From contig NZ_JAKGBI010000013.1 of NCBI RefSeq assembly GCF_021530565.1, forward strand, positions 62,001 to 126,000: DNA of 64,000 nt. The letters are read 5' to 3'. Under the pieces are notes generated by a model. It was given only the letters and a program-made list of their open reading frames with translations, had not been told where the DNA came from and made no database searches. Positions 54,637-64,000 of the stretch are shown here, one piece after another. The position numbers and the translations under genes were made by a program. Each line of letters begins with the position of its first letter. Position 1 is the first letter of the stretch. The DNA is from Pseudoalteromonas sp. SMS1. Its GTDB lineage: Bacteria; Pseudomonadota; Gammaproteobacteria; Enterobacterales; Alteromonadaceae.

Positions 54637-55230
54637 CTATTTTGTGTCAGATTCATTGTCTGATTGGCGTTTTTTTAGCTGCCTTGTTTGAGCATGGAGG
54701 CTTGCACGGACTAAAAGCTCTTGATCAGAGTCTCTGATTTGTGTGAAGGCGAGGGTGTATTGAAATTCCCCTTCTTCTTTTTGGTTAATTTCAATAATCT
54801 GGCTATAGCAAAAAATGGCACTTGCTTCGTGTTGTAAGAAGATTTTGGTACGGAAATCTTGACCCAAAGGAAATTGCTCGTCAGCGGTGACCGTAATTCC
54901 CCCCCCACCATAACTATCACAATAGGACGTATCATCTTCAGGCTGCTCGTTTGCAAGAATATGGCTCATGATCAGATCAATCTTACGCGATTGGGCTTGC
55001 AAATAAGCGGCAAGGTCGCTGGCGACATCACCGAGATTTCGAAGTGGCCTCAAGGCGTTCAGATCAAGCTCATTTATTTCATTGGCTAGTTTGAATAGAG
55101 GCGGAATTGCGGCTTCTAACTGCGCCGGATTTTTGGGCACCATATTTGACTCGACGGGAAACAAGTTGATCTGGTTCGTTTCGTCAATTTGAAAATATTG
55201 CTGAAAATTGTCTTTTAATTCTGTTTGCAT
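54637..55230 (-). CDS. PilZ domain-like protein
   Basis: The 197-residue cytosolic protein has a helical N-terminal half (AIPPLFKLANEINELDLNAL) and a C-terminal beta-barrel that fits PilZ, including an atypical DSYGGGGITV in place of the DxSxxG motif. I see no RxxxR upstream of it in the expected place, so c-di-GMP binding is doubtful. The four-glycine run is encoded by an eight-C tract (54899-54906 on the plus strand). It is 82 bp downstream of the chemoreceptor gene on the same strand. Confidence 0.65.
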   Translation of the reverse strand: MQTELKDNFQQYFQIDETNQINLFPVESNMVPKNPAQLEAAIPPLFKLANEINELDLNALRPLRNLGDVASDLAAYLQAQSRKIDLIMSHILANEQPEDDTSYCDSYGGGGITVTADEQFPLGQDFRTKIFLQHEASAIFCYSQIIEINQKEEGEFQYTLAFTQIRDSDQELLVRASLHAQTRQLKKRQSDNESDTK

Positions 55231-55311
55231 TTAATTGCCAATTTCATTGGGCTAGCATAGCGATTTTTCTATTTTCCCCACTCTAGCCCGTTAAATCAAG
55301 ATGTTAGCGCT

Positions 55312-57180
55312 CTATACCTTAAATTGCTCTAACATTTCTTCCTGCTTCGCGATTTTATCTACCTGTGATTGCATTGTGTGGTCGACAACTTTAGCTTCAT
55401 CAACAACCGTGTTCGAAAGGTTTCTTATCTCTGACGCATTATGGTCAACAGCTTCAACAACAGCCCTTTGTTCCTCGAGCATGCTGGCAATGTTCACATT
55501 TAACTCGACGATATGGTTAATCGACTCCCTTATTGCATGTAGGGCATCTTTCGTCTCTTCAGCTTTTACAACCGTTTTTTCAACAATAGATTGGCTCTGT
55601 TTCATGACACCGACAGCGTTTTCTGCGCCAGATTGCAATTGGTCAATCATCGATTTGATCTCAGTCGTCGCTTCTTGCGTTCTTTGGGCAAGCGTTCTAA
55701 CTTCGTCGGCAACGACAGCGAAGCCTCGACCTGACTCTCCAGCTCTTGCAGCCTCAATTGCAGCGTTGAGTGCAAGTAAATTGGTTTGCTCAGCAATACC
55801 ATTAATCACGGACAGTATTTGCTCAATGCCGGAAGAAGACACTTCTAATTCATTCACCACATCCACTGCACGTTCGATTTGTGAAGATAGCTCAGCAATA
55901 GACGTTGTAGATTGTACAACAATGCCTTCGCCATCAGATGCAAGACCGTCAGTGGTTTTAATCGCTTCAGCAGCTTGTTGCGCCGTGTTAGCGACCTGTT
56001 GTTCTGTATTCGACATGTTGGCGGTCGCGTCTACGAGTGAATTTAATGATTCCAACTGCCTTTGAATTGCCTGTGTGGCATGGTTTGCGCCGGCTGATGT
56101 TTGTTTTGCGTCGTCGAGTACTTCGTGCCCTAAAGTTTGTATTTCTGCAATGATAGTCTGCAATCGAGATGTAAAGAGGTTAAAGTTCTCCGCCAAAGCT
56201 GCGAACTCAGGTTCTTTTGATGCCTGTAGACGCACTGTTAAATCTGCATTGCCACGTGCGATGTTAGACATGGCAGTATTTATCTGCTCTAAAGGTTTGA
56301 GTAGGAGATTGATAACATAAGAAAGTACTAAAAAGCTGGCGACCACAGCGATTATTGTTACAACGGTTGCATCGTAAGCTAGGGTGTTCATTGCAGAAAA
56401 TACTTTTTGCTTTTCAAGTGCGACACCGACAAACCAATCGTAGCCTTCAACGGCTTTAAACATGACAAGGTACTCCACGCCATTGATTTCGATTTCCTGC
56501 GAGGACTCCCTAACCACGGTATTACCAAGAAACTTACTGGCTGGTTGGCCGTTTAGCGAAATAGTCGGGTGAGAAATCGTATCACCGCCTGAACTCACCA
56601 TAAACGCGAATCCTGCATCAAACAGGTTAAACGAATTAATCATTTGACCAAGCTTGGCTAGGCTTACATCATAAAATATTGCGCCGTGAAATTGCCCATT
56701 TTTTTTAACTGGCGCACCGATTGAAACGACAATTTCACCACTGACGGCATCCGCGTATGGTTCTGTGACGACCAGTTTGCCTGCCGCTTTTGCATCCTTG
56801 TACCACGGTCTTACTCTTGGGTCCCAAGTGGACCCTGGATCCCAGTTAGGATCGCTGGCGACATATTTTCCTGAGCTTTCTTCGCCATAACCGATTAGGA
56901 TAAATTCGGACTTCAATTTTGATTGCGAAATCATTGGGTAAGCGTCTTGTAATGAATCTACTTGCTCAACTAACCCGGTCGATAGCGCGGCGAGGTTCAT
57001 TGCACCTTGCATTTGAGCAGTAACAGTATTGCTGATCCCTTGGATCACCTCTTTCATACTATTGTTGACTTGTTGTTCTAGATTATCTTTAAGAAGGTAA
57101 TACTGTTTTAGTGAGAGCATAAATAAAGCAAGCACTAGGACACAGGCAGAAACGGCGACTACTTTAAACTTGAACTTCAC
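55312..57180 (-). CDS. Methyl-accepting chemotaxis protein with dCACHE sensor
   Basis: The 622-residue chemoreceptor has a transmembrane helix at 7-24, a periplasmic dCACHE domain (about 35-265), a second helix (271-294), HAMP (about 295-350) and a cytosolic signalling domain with the [18 protein letters not shown] tip. The ligand pocket has R124-x-W126-Y127, Y142-x-D144 and D171, the spacing of the known amino-acid-binding dCACHE motif, so an amino acid ligand is likely. It signals to CheA/CheW encoded elsewhere. Confidence 0.95.
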   Translation of the reverse strand: MKFKFKVVAVSACVLVLALFMLSLKQYYLLKDNLEQQVNNSMKEVIQGISNTVTAQMQGAMNLAALSTGLVEQVDSLQDAYPMISQSKLKSEFILIGYGEESSGKYVASDPNWDPGSTWDPRVRPWYKDAKAAGKLVVTEPYADAVSGEIVVSIGAPVKKNGQFHGAIFYDVSLAKLGQMINSFNLFDAGFAFMVSSGGDTISHPTISLNGQPASKFLGNTVVRESSQEIEINGVEYLVMFKAVEGYDWFVGVALEKQKVFSAMNTLAYDATVVTIIAVVASFLVLSYVINLLLKPLEQINTAMSNIARGNADLTVRLQASKEPEFAALAENFNLFTSRLQTIIAEIQTLGHEVLDDAKQTSAGANHATQAIQRQLESLNSLVDATANMSNTEQQVANTAQQAAEAIKTTDGLASDGEGIVVQSTTSIAELSSQIERAVDVVNELEVSSSGIEQILSVINGIAEQTNLLALNAAIEAARAGESGRGFAVVADEVRTLAQRTQEATTEIKSMIDQLQSGAENAVGVMKQSQSIVEKTVVKAEETKDALHAIRESINHIVELNVNIASMLEEQRAVVEAVDHNASEIRNLSNTVVDEAKVVDHTMQSQVDKIAKQEEMLEQFKV

Positions 57181-57303
57181 TGAACGTCTCCCATGAATGA
57201 GCTTATTATTAAAAGTAAATCATTAGCCAATAGTTGCAATAAATTCTTAGAATTTAAAGTGTTTATTTACAAATAAGATACAAAAATACCAAAAAGTAGT
57301 GAT

Positions 57304-58146
57304 TTAATCCGATTCAAGCTCCGAAAACATCTCTTCTAGCTCCTCTTCTGAAAGACCCATAAAATCTAAAACCTCATCACTGATGGCACTCCATTCTTCA
57401 TCGGGCAAGAGCATGCTCTCGTTTTGAGCGATAAAGTTGCCATGACGTGCGAGTTTTAAAATGGACAATAGTTCAAGGCTAATAGCGTCTAGCTCGCCTG
57501 ATTGAAAGATGCCATTGACGTCATGTTGATAGTAAATGACATTGATCATTGGCTTGGGCAGTGTCCATTGCTGGGCGAGTAATGCCCCAATCGTTGCGTG
57601 GCTGGTGTTATATTTTTCAAATTCAAACGCAGCTGCCTTAGTCCAGCCCTCACTTTTGGCTGTATTTAAAACCAATTCATAATCATCAAAGTGCACGCAT
57701 AACAAAGGAATTCCAACGGTATGAAATAGGCCAAGCATATAGGCATGATTGGCCAGCGCGGGCTTATTTAACTTAATACACAGTGTTGAACAAAGTTGCG
57801 CAATGTCACTTTGTTCAGACCAAAAATTTTCAAGCGATTTAGGGGTATCAACAGTGGCTTTAACGGCGACTGCTTTTACCAATGGAATTAATCGCTTTAA
57901 CCCTAAAATCATAATCGCTTGTTCTAGAGATTCAATCTCTTTAGATCGTCTAAATGCTGCGGAGTTAACAACTTGGAGAATGGCCGCGCTAATTGCAATA
58001 TCCCCTTGCAATACAGTGGTTATTTTACTGATATTTGGTTCCGGTGATTTTGTTTCTTGAGAAAACTGAACGAGTGCTTCGGGTCGCGGGGGGATAGAAA
58101 TAGTACGTAAAATTTGTTTTTCTTGTTGAGTTAAAGATATGGCCAT
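57304..58146 (-). CDS. HDOD domain protein
   Basis: The 280-residue soluble protein has an HDOD domain (about 20-215: PEALVQFSQETKSPEPNISK, LQVVNSAAFRRSKEIESLEQ and ALANHAYMLGLFHTVGIPLL). HDOD proteins usually act in regulation through protein contacts without the metal-dependent HD catalysis. The C-terminus is acidic (SEEELEEMFSELESD). I start it at ATG 58146; GTG 58158 would add four residues. It is 123 bp upstream of the chemoreceptor on the same strand. Confidence 0.85.
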   Translation of the reverse strand: MAISLTQQEKQILRTISIPPRPEALVQFSQETKSPEPNISKITTVLQGDIAISAAILQVVNSAAFRRSKEIESLEQAIMILGLKRLIPLVKAVAVKATVDTPKSLENFWSEQSDIAQLCSTLCIKLNKPALANHAYMLGLFHTVGIPLLCVHFDDYELVLNTAKSEGWTKAAAFEFEKYNTSHATIGALLAQQWTLPKPMINVIYYQHDVNGIFQSGELDAISLELLSILKLARHGNFIAQNESMLLPDEEWSAISDEVLDFMGLSEEELEEMFSELESD

Positions 58147-58233
58147 AACAACGCTCACTGCATCTTCTTTTTCCTAAAGAATAGTAAAGATTAGTCAAAC
58201 AGGGAAAACGTGGTTTGGTGTTTAGATATAAAA

Positions 58234-58255
58234 AAGGCCAGCAATAGCTGGCCTT
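58234..58255 (-). terminator. Rho-independent terminator of ald
   Basis: AAGGCCAGC and GCTGGCCTT form a perfect 9-bp stem with a 4-nt loop. On the minus strand it is followed by a six-T run, 22 bp after the ald stop. Confidence 0.93.
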
Positions 58256-58276
58256 CATTTAAATTGTATTACGACA

Positions 58277-59398
58277 TTAAGCGTTTTCAATCGCTGAACG
58301 TGGGTCTACGTATTCCATGTTGAAGCCTTCAGCAACTTCTTTACATGTTACTTGACCTTTAATCACGTTTAGGCCGTTTAGGAAGTGCTGGTCAGAAAGT
58401 AGCGCTTCTTTGTAACCTTGGTTTGCAAGCTTGATGATGTAAGGCAAGGTTGCATTGTTTAATGCGAAAGTAGACGTGCGAGGCACTGCGCCTGGCATGT
58501 TCGCTACACAGTAGTGTACAACATCATCAACAATGTAAGTAGGTTCAGCATGCGTAGTTGCTTTAGAAGTAGCAATACAGCCACCTTGGTCGATAGCTAC
58601 GTCAACAATTGCAGAACCTGGTTTCATAGCCTTGATGTGGTCAGCAGTAACTAGTTTAGGTGCTGCTGCACCAGGGATTAGTACGCCACCAATTACTAGG
58701 TCAGCTGCAAGTACGTGCTTTTCAAGTGCGTCTACTGTTGAGTAGATAACTTTAGCTTGGCTACCAAACTGCGCATTTAAGCTACGTAATACGTCGATGT
58801 TACGATCTAAAATAGTAACGTCAGCACCCATGCCAACAGCCATCTGTGCTGCGTTGCGACCAACCATACCGCCGCCAATTACAACAACCTTAGCTGGTTC
58901 TACGCCTGGTACGCCACCAAGTAGCATGCCGCGACCTTCGTTTGACTTTTCAAGCGCTTGAGCACCTGCTTGAATTGACATGCGGCCAGCAACTTCAGAC
59001 ATTGGTGCAAGAAGAGGTAGACCACCACGTGTGTCAGTCACTGTTTCGTAAGCAATACAGATAGCGCCGCTTTTGATCAGGTCTTCAGTTTGTGGAAGAT
59101 CAGGTGCTAGGTGAAGGTATGTGAAAAGAATTTGGTCTTCACGTAACATCGCACGCTCAACTGCTTGCGGCTCTTTCACCTTTACAATCATTTCTGCTTT
59201 AGCAAATACATCTGCTGCTGTAGGCAGGATTTCAGCGCCTGCTTGAATGTAATCTGCGTCTGTGAAACCAATGCCAATACCAGCATTCGTCTCAACGATA
59301 ACCTGGTGGCCATGGTTAATTAGTTCACGAACGCTCGCTGGAACCATACCAACACGGTATTCGTGGTTTTTAATTTCTTTAGGTACACCAATAATCAT
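58277..59398 (-). CDS. ald: Alanine dehydrogenase
   Basis: The 373-residue NAD-dependent enzyme interconverts L-alanine with pyruvate plus ammonia. It has the family opening [20 protein letters not shown], active-site region [15 protein letters not shown] and the NAD site [17 protein letters not shown] with DRN for NAD binding. The ATG at 59398 follows GAGG at 9-bp spacing. It is divergent from lrp (138 bp between starts), and Lrp control of alanine metabolism is known in other bacteria. Confidence 0.97.
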   Translation of the reverse strand: MIIGVPKEIKNHEYRVGMVPASVRELINHGHQVIVETNAGIGIGFTDADYIQAGAEILPTAADVFAKAEMIVKVKEPQAVERAMLREDQILFTYLHLAPDLPQTEDLIKSGAICIAYETVTDTRGGLPLLAPMSEVAGRMSIQAGAQALEKSNEGRGMLLGGVPGVEPAKVVVIGGGMVGRNAAQMAVGMGADVTILDRNIDVLRSLNAQFGSQAKVIYSTVDALEKHVLAADLVIGGVLIPGAAAPKLVTADHIKAMKPGSAIVDVAIDQGGCIATSKATTHAEPTYIVDDVVHYCVANMPGAVPRTSTFALNNATLPYIIKLANQGYKEALLSDQHFLNGLNVIKGQVTCKEVAEGFNMEYVDPRSAIENA

Positions 59399-59535
59399 AA
59401 TAAATCGCCTCAATTAAGAACGGATAACATTTTCGACTATTATAATTATGCAAAGCTAGTGTGTCCTACCTTTTTTGTGTTATTTTAAAGTTGAAAAAAC
59501 TATTAAAACTTAAAGGGCAGGATAAAACACTTTTT

Positions 59536-60015
59536 ATGCATACTCAGCTTGATAGAACTGATAGAAAGATTTTAGTTGAATTACAAAAAGACGGTCGAGT
59601 ATCCAACGTTGAATTGGCCAAACGTATAGGGTTAAGTGCGACTCCGTGTTTGGAAAGGGTGAAAAAACTCGAACGTGAAGGCTACATTAAAGGATATAAG
59701 GCCGTTGTGGACCCAATAAAGCTTGGACAAGGACTATTGGTATTTGTGGAAGTAACAATTAACAAGAACTCTCCGGATGTATTTGAGCAGTTCAATGAAG
59801 CCGTAAAACAGCACGACGAGATTATTGAATGTCACTTAGTATCGGGTAACTTTGATTTTTTACTCAAAACCCGAGTAACGGATATGTCAGAATACCGAGG
59901 TGTGTTAGGAGAAATCCTACTGAAACTACCAAATATCAATGAAAGTCGTACCTATGTTGTCATGGAAGAGGTAAAAGGGGAGCAAGGAGAGGTGATAAAA
60001 CCTTGTGCACCTTAA
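59536..60015 (+). CDS. lrp: Leucine-responsive regulatory protein
   Basis: The 159-residue protein matches E. coli Lrp over its length: LDRTDRKILVELQKDGRVSN, RIGLSATPCLERVKKLEREG (helix-turn-helix) and FEQFNEAVKQHDEIIECHLV in the ligand-binding RAM domain. It senses leucine/alanine and regulates amino-acid metabolism; its gene is divergent from ald. The start is ATG 59536; the frame stays open to 59461 but the added residues do not match Lrp. The lrp-ftsK-lolA-rarA order is conserved in gammaproteobacteria. Confidence 0.96.
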   Translation: MHTQLDRTDRKILVELQKDGRVSNVELAKRIGLSATPCLERVKKLEREGYIKGYKAVVDPIKLGQGLLVFVEVTINKNSPDVFEQFNEAVKQHDEIIECHLVSGNFDFLLKTRVTDMSEYRGVLGEILLKLPNINESRTYVVMEEVKGEQGEVIKPCAP

Positions 60016-60039
60016 AGAATTTCTTGATATGGTGTACTC

Positions 60040-60045
60040 TATAAT
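60040..60045 (+). promoter_or_regulatory. -10 element before ftsK
   Basis: A consensus TATAAT lies 38 bp before the ftsK ATG. The region 17 bp upstream has no good -35 hexamer, so an activator may be required or read-through from lrp may contribute. Confidence 0.4.
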
Positions 60046-60082
60046 AGATGTTTATAACAAACGATAATACAGGTTGAGTTTA

Positions 60083-62764
60083 ATGCGCTTAAATGGTGTT
60101 CAGCGCCTTCTTGAAACAGGTCTCATAGTCAGTACAGCCGCGGCCATTTTTACGCTGTGTGCTCTGATATCATTCGACCCAGCAGATCCTGCTTGGACGC
60201 AAGCTGGAGAATTCGTAAAGGTCAATAATATCACTGGCGCAGCAGGAGCTTGGGTTGCCGACATTTTACTTCTGAGTTTTGGCTGGTTAGCATTTTTGGT
60301 ACCTGCGGCCATGCAATTGTTTGGGTATTTGATTTTCAAAAAACCACACAAGTTGCTGCAACTAGATTACACCACATTAGGTCTTAGGCTAATAGGCGCA
60401 ACGTTGTTTATTACATCAGCAAGCGCAATCAGTAGCATTAACTTTGACGATATTTATACCTTTTCCTCCGGCGGGGTAGTAGGGGATATCGTGGCAGGTG
60501 CCATGATGCCTGCGTTTAATTTTACTGGCACCTCAATTTTACTACTTTGTTTTTTCTTTGCAGGCATCACACTGTTGACGGGAGTGTCTTGGGTTGAGGC
60601 GGTTGATTACTTGGGCGAAAAAGTTGTCAATTTCATTAAATTCTTAATTGCTAAATTTAAACAGCGCCAACATAGTTTGGGCCAAACATCGCAACCTCTT
60701 GTGCAGTCCGAGGGGATCCAAACGGTCGAAGACATTGACGTTACCGAGCCTAAGGTTACACCTACGCAAGTGGGCGGAGAAACTAAAAATGAGCATGCTC
60801 AAAATTCATTTACAGCTGACGATATCATCGACGTTGATGAAGCGGTGCACAGTGCATCTAACGAATCAGACACTGCGCCTCAACCGCTAAAATTAAAAGA
60901 TAAGTTATTTTCCGCAGTGGGCAAAAAAGCTGAGCCTAAGCCTGAACCTACGCCTATTATTGAACCGAGCTTTAGCGATGATAATCGCGAGCAAGGCGCG
61001 CCCGTATCATCGGATGTCTTTGATGAACTAGACCATATTCTAGAGCAAGAGATTAATTTCTCTGCAATTGATGATGAGTCGTTAGATACTGTTGCCGCCC
61101 TGAATGCGCTTGATGACGCTGCGGTAAAAGAAGAGCCTATTACGACAGTTGTATCGCCAGCAAGACCCATTAAAGCACAAGAGGCGCAGCCAGAGAAAAA
61201 ACCGGCTTATCAACCACCACCTTCAGCAAAAGAGCAGTTCGAAGCACTACTAGAGGCGGAGCCGCCAGCAGATCCTTTGCCATCTCTAGATTTACTAGAT
61301 AGGCCAGATAAAGCTAAGAATCCAATCACAAAAGAAGAGTTAGAGACGGTTTCTCGTTTGGTTGAAGCGAAGCTATTAGACTTTAATATTCAAGCTGCAG
61401 TAGTTGGGGTTTACCCAGGGCCCGTTGTTACACGATTTGAGCTAGACCTGGCGCCAGGCATTAAGGTCGCTAAGATAACCGGTTTGGCCAAAGATTTAGC
61501 GCGCTCTTTATCGGCGGTTAGTGTACGTGTTGTTGAGGTTATACCAGGCAAAACCTATGTTGGTCTGGAGCTACCGAACAAAAACCGCGAAATCGTGCGG
61601 TTATCAGAGGTGATCAATGCTCCCAAATTTGAGCAAAATGCGTCGCCATTAACGATGGTACTCGGAAAAGACATCGCTGGTGAGCCTGTCGTAGCCGATC
61701 TTGCTAAGATGCCACATTTACTTGTCGCAGGTACTACCGGCTCAGGTAAGTCAGTTGGCGTTAATGTAATGATATTAAGCTTATTATACAAATCGCCACC
61801 TGAAGACGTACGTATGATAATGATCGACCCTAAAATGTTGGAATTATCCGTATATGAAGGGATACCACACTTGCTGTGTGAAGTTGTTACAGATATGAAA
61901 GAGGCTGCGAATGCCCTTCGCTGGTGCGTAGGTGAAATGGAGCGCCGCTATAAGCTTATGTCTGCACTGGGTGTCAGAAACCTCAAGGGCTACAACCAAA
62001 AAGTAATGGCCGCTAAAGAGGCGGGCCATCCAATTTTGGATCCATTGTTCAAAGACACCGATGGTATGGCGGATGGCCCAGAAGAGCTAGACAAACTACC
62101 AAGTATCGTGGTTGTCATTGATGAATTTGCTGACATGATGATGATTGTTGGCAAAAAGGTTGAGGAGCTTATCGCGCGAATTGCGCAAAAAGCACGTGCC
62201 GCAGGTATTCATTTGGTCTTAGCAACTCAGCGACCTTCTGTAGATGTTATTACGGGTTTAATTAAAGCCAATATACCAACAAGAATGGCATTCCAAGTTT
62301 CTAGTAAAATAGACTCAAGAACCATTCTTGATCAGCAAGGTGCTGAAAACCTACTGGGTATGGGTGATATGCTTTATCTGCCGCCTGGCACAAGTGTACC
62401 GATTCGCGTCCATGGTGCCTTTGTGGACGACCATGAAGTGCATGCCGTTGTTAATGACTGGAAAGCAAGAGGCAAGCCGAACTACGTTGAAGACATATTA
62501 TGTGGTGAAGCAACGGAAGAAATTTTATTGCCAGGTGAACAAGCTGAAGGCGCAGACGAAGAGTCAGATCCTTTGTATGATGAAGCCGTTGCATTTGTAA
62601 TTGAAACAGGAAAAGTGTCTGTTTCAAGTGTACAGCGTAAATTACGAGTTGGGTATAACCGTGCTGCGCGTCTGGTTGAACAAATGGAAATGTCAGGTGT
62701 CGTCAGTGCACCAGGGCATAACGGCGCAAGAGAAGTATTAGTACCGAAAGGTGGAGCAAATTAA
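60083..62764 (+). CDS. ftsK: DNA translocase FtsK
   Basis: The 893-residue septal protein pumps DNA during chromosome segregation and aids XerCD dimer resolution. It has four N-terminal membrane helices (to about 185), an acidic, proline-rich linker of about 220 residues, the RecA-like motor with Walker [13 protein letters not shown] and Walker [12 protein letters not shown], and a C-terminal gamma winged helix ([35 protein letters not shown]) that reads KOPS. The linker is much shorter than in E. coli (1329 residues total). Confidence 0.98.
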   Translation: MRLNGVQRLLETGLIVSTAAAIFTLCALISFDPADPAWTQAGEFVKVNNITGAAGAWVADILLLSFGWLAFLVPAAMQLFGYLIFKKPHKLLQLDYTTLGLRLIGATLFITSASAISSINFDDIYTFSSGGVVGDIVAGAMMPAFNFTGTSILLLCFFFAGITLLTGVSWVEAVDYLGEKVVNFIKFLIAKFKQRQHSLGQTSQPLVQSEGIQTVEDIDVTEPKVTPTQVGGETKNEHAQNSFTADDIIDVDEAVHSASNESDTAPQPLKLKDKLFSAVGKKAEPKPEPTPIIEPSFSDDNREQGAPVSSDVFDELDHILEQEINFSAIDDESLDTVAALNALDDAAVKEEPITTVVSPARPIKAQEAQPEKKPAYQPPPSAKEQFEALLEAEPPADPLPSLDLLDRPDKAKNPITKEELETVSRLVEAKLLDFNIQAAVVGVYPGPVVTRFELDLAPGIKVAKITGLAKDLARSLSAVSVRVVEVIPGKTYVGLELPNKNREIVRLSEVINAPKFEQNASPLTMVLGKDIAGEPVVADLAKMPHLLVAGTTGSGKSVGVNVMILSLLYKSPPEDVRMIMIDPKMLELSVYEGIPHLLCEVVTDMKEAANALRWCVGEMERRYKLMSALGVRNLKGYNQKVMAAKEAGHPILDPLFKDTDGMADGPEELDKLPSIVVVIDEFADMMMIVGKKVEELIARIAQKARAAGIHLVLATQRPSVDVITGLIKANIPTRMAFQVSSKIDSRTILDQQGAENLLGMGDMLYLPPGTSVPIRVHGAFVDDHEVHAVVNDWKARGKPNYVEDILCGEATEEILLPGEQAEGADEESDPLYDEAVAFVIETGKVSVSSVQRKLRVGYNRAARLVEQMEMSGVVSAPGHNGAREVLVPKGGAN

Positions 62765-62765
62765 A

Positions 62766-63395
62766 ATGAAGTTTAAATCAATAGCCTTAGTACTAGGTGT
62801 AACCATTGGTGTAATGTCACAAGCGGTGGCAGGTGATGCGCAAGACTTGCAAGCCAAACTGAAAACATTAAACACTTTTCAAGCTGATTTTACACAGCAA
62901 GTGAAGGATGAAGAAGGTGAGTTACTACAAGATGGGGTGGGTAACATTGCACTCAAATACCCATCTAAAATTCGTTGGCAACAAACCGAACCAGATGAGA
63001 CTTTACTTGTCTCGGATGGTCAAAAGACCTTTTATTTTGACAGTTTCGCAGAACAAGTTACTGTGATGAAAACCGCAGGTTTGATTGACACCACGCCATT
63101 TGTGCTATTGACCACACAGGACAAAGCGCAGTGGGAAAAATATAAAGTTGTCAAAATTGATACGGGTTTTCGTGTGTCACCTAAACAAAATGTCGAGTCT
63201 CAAGTTGAGTTGCTTGACATCATTTTCAAGCAAAATGGGATTGAAATAGCATCAATAAAGATTAAGGATGCTTCTGGGCAAACATCAACTTTTACTTTTG
63301 AAAATGCGCAGTCAAATATTCCGTTAGAGGATGCGTCATTCACCTTTAAGATTCCTCATGGAGTGGTCATAGACGACCAAACTGAAAGTGACTAA
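62766..63395 (+). CDS. lolA: Outer-membrane lipoprotein carrier protein
   Basis: The 209-residue periplasmic chaperone carries lipoproteins from LolCDE to LolB. It has a signal peptide (ending QAVAG) and the LolA core [43 protein letters not shown] 62766 is one base after the ftsK stop with GGAG upstream, so the genes are co-transcribed; rarA overlaps its 3' end by 8 bp. Confidence 0.97.
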   Translation: MKFKSIALVLGVTIGVMSQAVAGDAQDLQAKLKTLNTFQADFTQQVKDEEGELLQDGVGNIALKYPSKIRWQQTEPDETLLVSDGQKTFYFDSFAEQVTVMKTAGLIDTTPFVLLTTQDKAQWEKYKVVKIDTGFRVSPKQNVESQVELLDIIFKQNGIEIASIKIKDASGQTSTFTFENAQSNIPLEDASFTFKIPHGVVIDDQTESD

Positions 63396-64000
63396 TTTAG
63401 GATTTGATTTTGCACCTGATGTAAGACCTTTGGCCGCTAGAATGCGGCCAAAGTCGTTACAGGGCTATATTGGCCAGACACATATACTTGCCCAAGGCTC
63501 AGTGCTTTATCGCGCCATTGAACAAGGTAAATGCCATAGTTTGATCCTGTGGGGACCTCCCGGCGTGGGTAAAACAACACTAGCCCAGATTATCGCGCAC
63601 CATGCAAATGCGGAGCTGGCAAAATTATCTGCCGTAACGGCTGGCGTTAAAGAGATAAGAGAAGTGGTTTTAGAAGCCAAGAGTCGACTTGCTCAAGCCG
63701 GACGTAGGACACTGTTGTTTGTTGATGAAGTTCATCGGTTTAATAAGTCGCAGCAAGACGCATTTTTGCCCCATATTGAAGATGGAACGTTTGTTTTCAT
63801 AGGGGCGACCACTGAGAATCCATCCTTCGCACTTAATAACGCAATTTTATCCCGAGCACGTGTATATACATTAAAACCGCTCAGTGAAAATGAGCTTGTG
63901 ACGGCGTTGCATAACGCTTTAAATGAGGACGAACAACTTAGTAAATTGCAAGTTGATATCTCGGCGCAAGCGTTAGAGGTGATCGCACAGGCTGCTGATG
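63388..64000 (+). CDS. rarA: Replication-associated recombination protein A (partial, N-terminus)
   Basis: The first 204 codons are present; the gene continues past the window. The start is GTG 63388, inside the lolA 3' end, and gives [20 protein letters not shown], aligning with E. coli RarA (MSNLSLDF). Walker [11 protein letters not shown], Walker [21 protein letters not shown] and sensor 1 [11 protein letters not shown] are intact. RarA/MgsA is an AAA+ ATPase acting at stalled replication forks. Confidence 0.97.
   Translation, partial: MTNLGFDFAPDVRPLAARMRPKSLQGYIGQTHILAQGSVLYRAIEQGKCHSLILWGPPGVGKTTLAQIIAHHANAELAKLSAVTAGVKEIREVVLEAKSRLAQAGRRTLLFVDEVHRFNKSQQDAFLPHIEDGTFVFIGATTENPSFALNNAILSRARVYTLKPLSENELVTALHNALNEDEQLSKLQVDISAQALEVIAQAAD

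Noticed and set aside
55301..56065. A 254-codon open frame on the plus strand
   Set aside because: It is antisense to the conserved chemoreceptor signalling domain, has a Ser/Ala/Cys-rich composition typical of shadow frames and no ribosome site.
1..64000. tRNA, rRNA or CRISPR arrays
   Set aside because: No cloverleaf-like sequence with conserved TTCRANNC, no rRNA segments and no regularly spaced direct repeats were noticed. A dedicated tRNA or CRISPR search was not possible here.

Overview
The window looks like chromosomal DNA of a marine gammaproteobacterium of the Alteromonadales, most likely Pseudoalteromonas or a close relative. I infer this from gene content and order: thrS-infC-rpmI-rplT, lrp-ftsK-lolA-rarA, csiV next to mfd, an agmatine-to-putrescine pair aguA-aguB, a DUF3010 gene, an AUU-started infC and a low G+C composition. 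No database search was run, so the genus is an inference. Starts were chosen by Shine-Dalgarno spacing, signal peptides and family N-termini.

Layout. 1-9.2 kb: end of a 3-hydroxyisobutyrate-dehydrogenase-like gene, a dicarboxylate/amino-acid:cation symporter, a 1502-residue Ig-repeat lipoprotein and topA. 9.4-12.9 kb: an operon of a secreted alpha/beta-hydrolase peptidase with a NatAB-like ABC transporter. 12.9-22.7 kb: a TPR/GGDEF protein, an AcrAB-type efflux pair with a divergent TetR regulator and a phased operator array, an ABC exporter and DUF3010. 22.7-27.3 kb: an EEP-family phosphohydrolase, then thrS (with a tRNA-Thr anticodon-arm mimic in its leader), infC, rpmI and rplT. 27.4-33 kb: SDR, M14 carboxypeptidase, metallo-beta-lactamase-fold hydrolase, Lrp/AsnC regulator, SulP transporter. 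33-34.7 kb: two decayed genes on the minus strand, one of them a membrane-anchored ankyrin-repeat protein. 34.8-38.1 kb: cupin, LysR, cytochrome b561 plus YceI, and a yeast-like cytosine deaminase.

38.1-47.1 kb is the accessory region: a 20-residue hydrophobic ORF, a DUF2235 hydrolase, a 62-residue peptide that looks like a RiPP precursor, a Fur-box-controlled ChaN lipoprotein, a GEVED/M6-like metalloprotease, an odd response regulator, a small secreted protein and a Calx-beta protein. 47.2-59.4 kb: small protein, GNAT, BamE-like lipoprotein, csiV-mfd, aguB-aguA, PilZ, a chemoreceptor, HDOD and ald. 59.5-64 kb: lrp, ftsK, lolA and the start of rarA, which runs off the window.

The most rewarding signals are the RiPP-like precursor (40016-40204), the tRNA-Thr mimic before thrS (23912-23932) and three equally spaced palindromes between tetR and the efflux operon (19476-19558). 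No rRNA, tRNA, CRISPR array or complete insertion sequence was seen.
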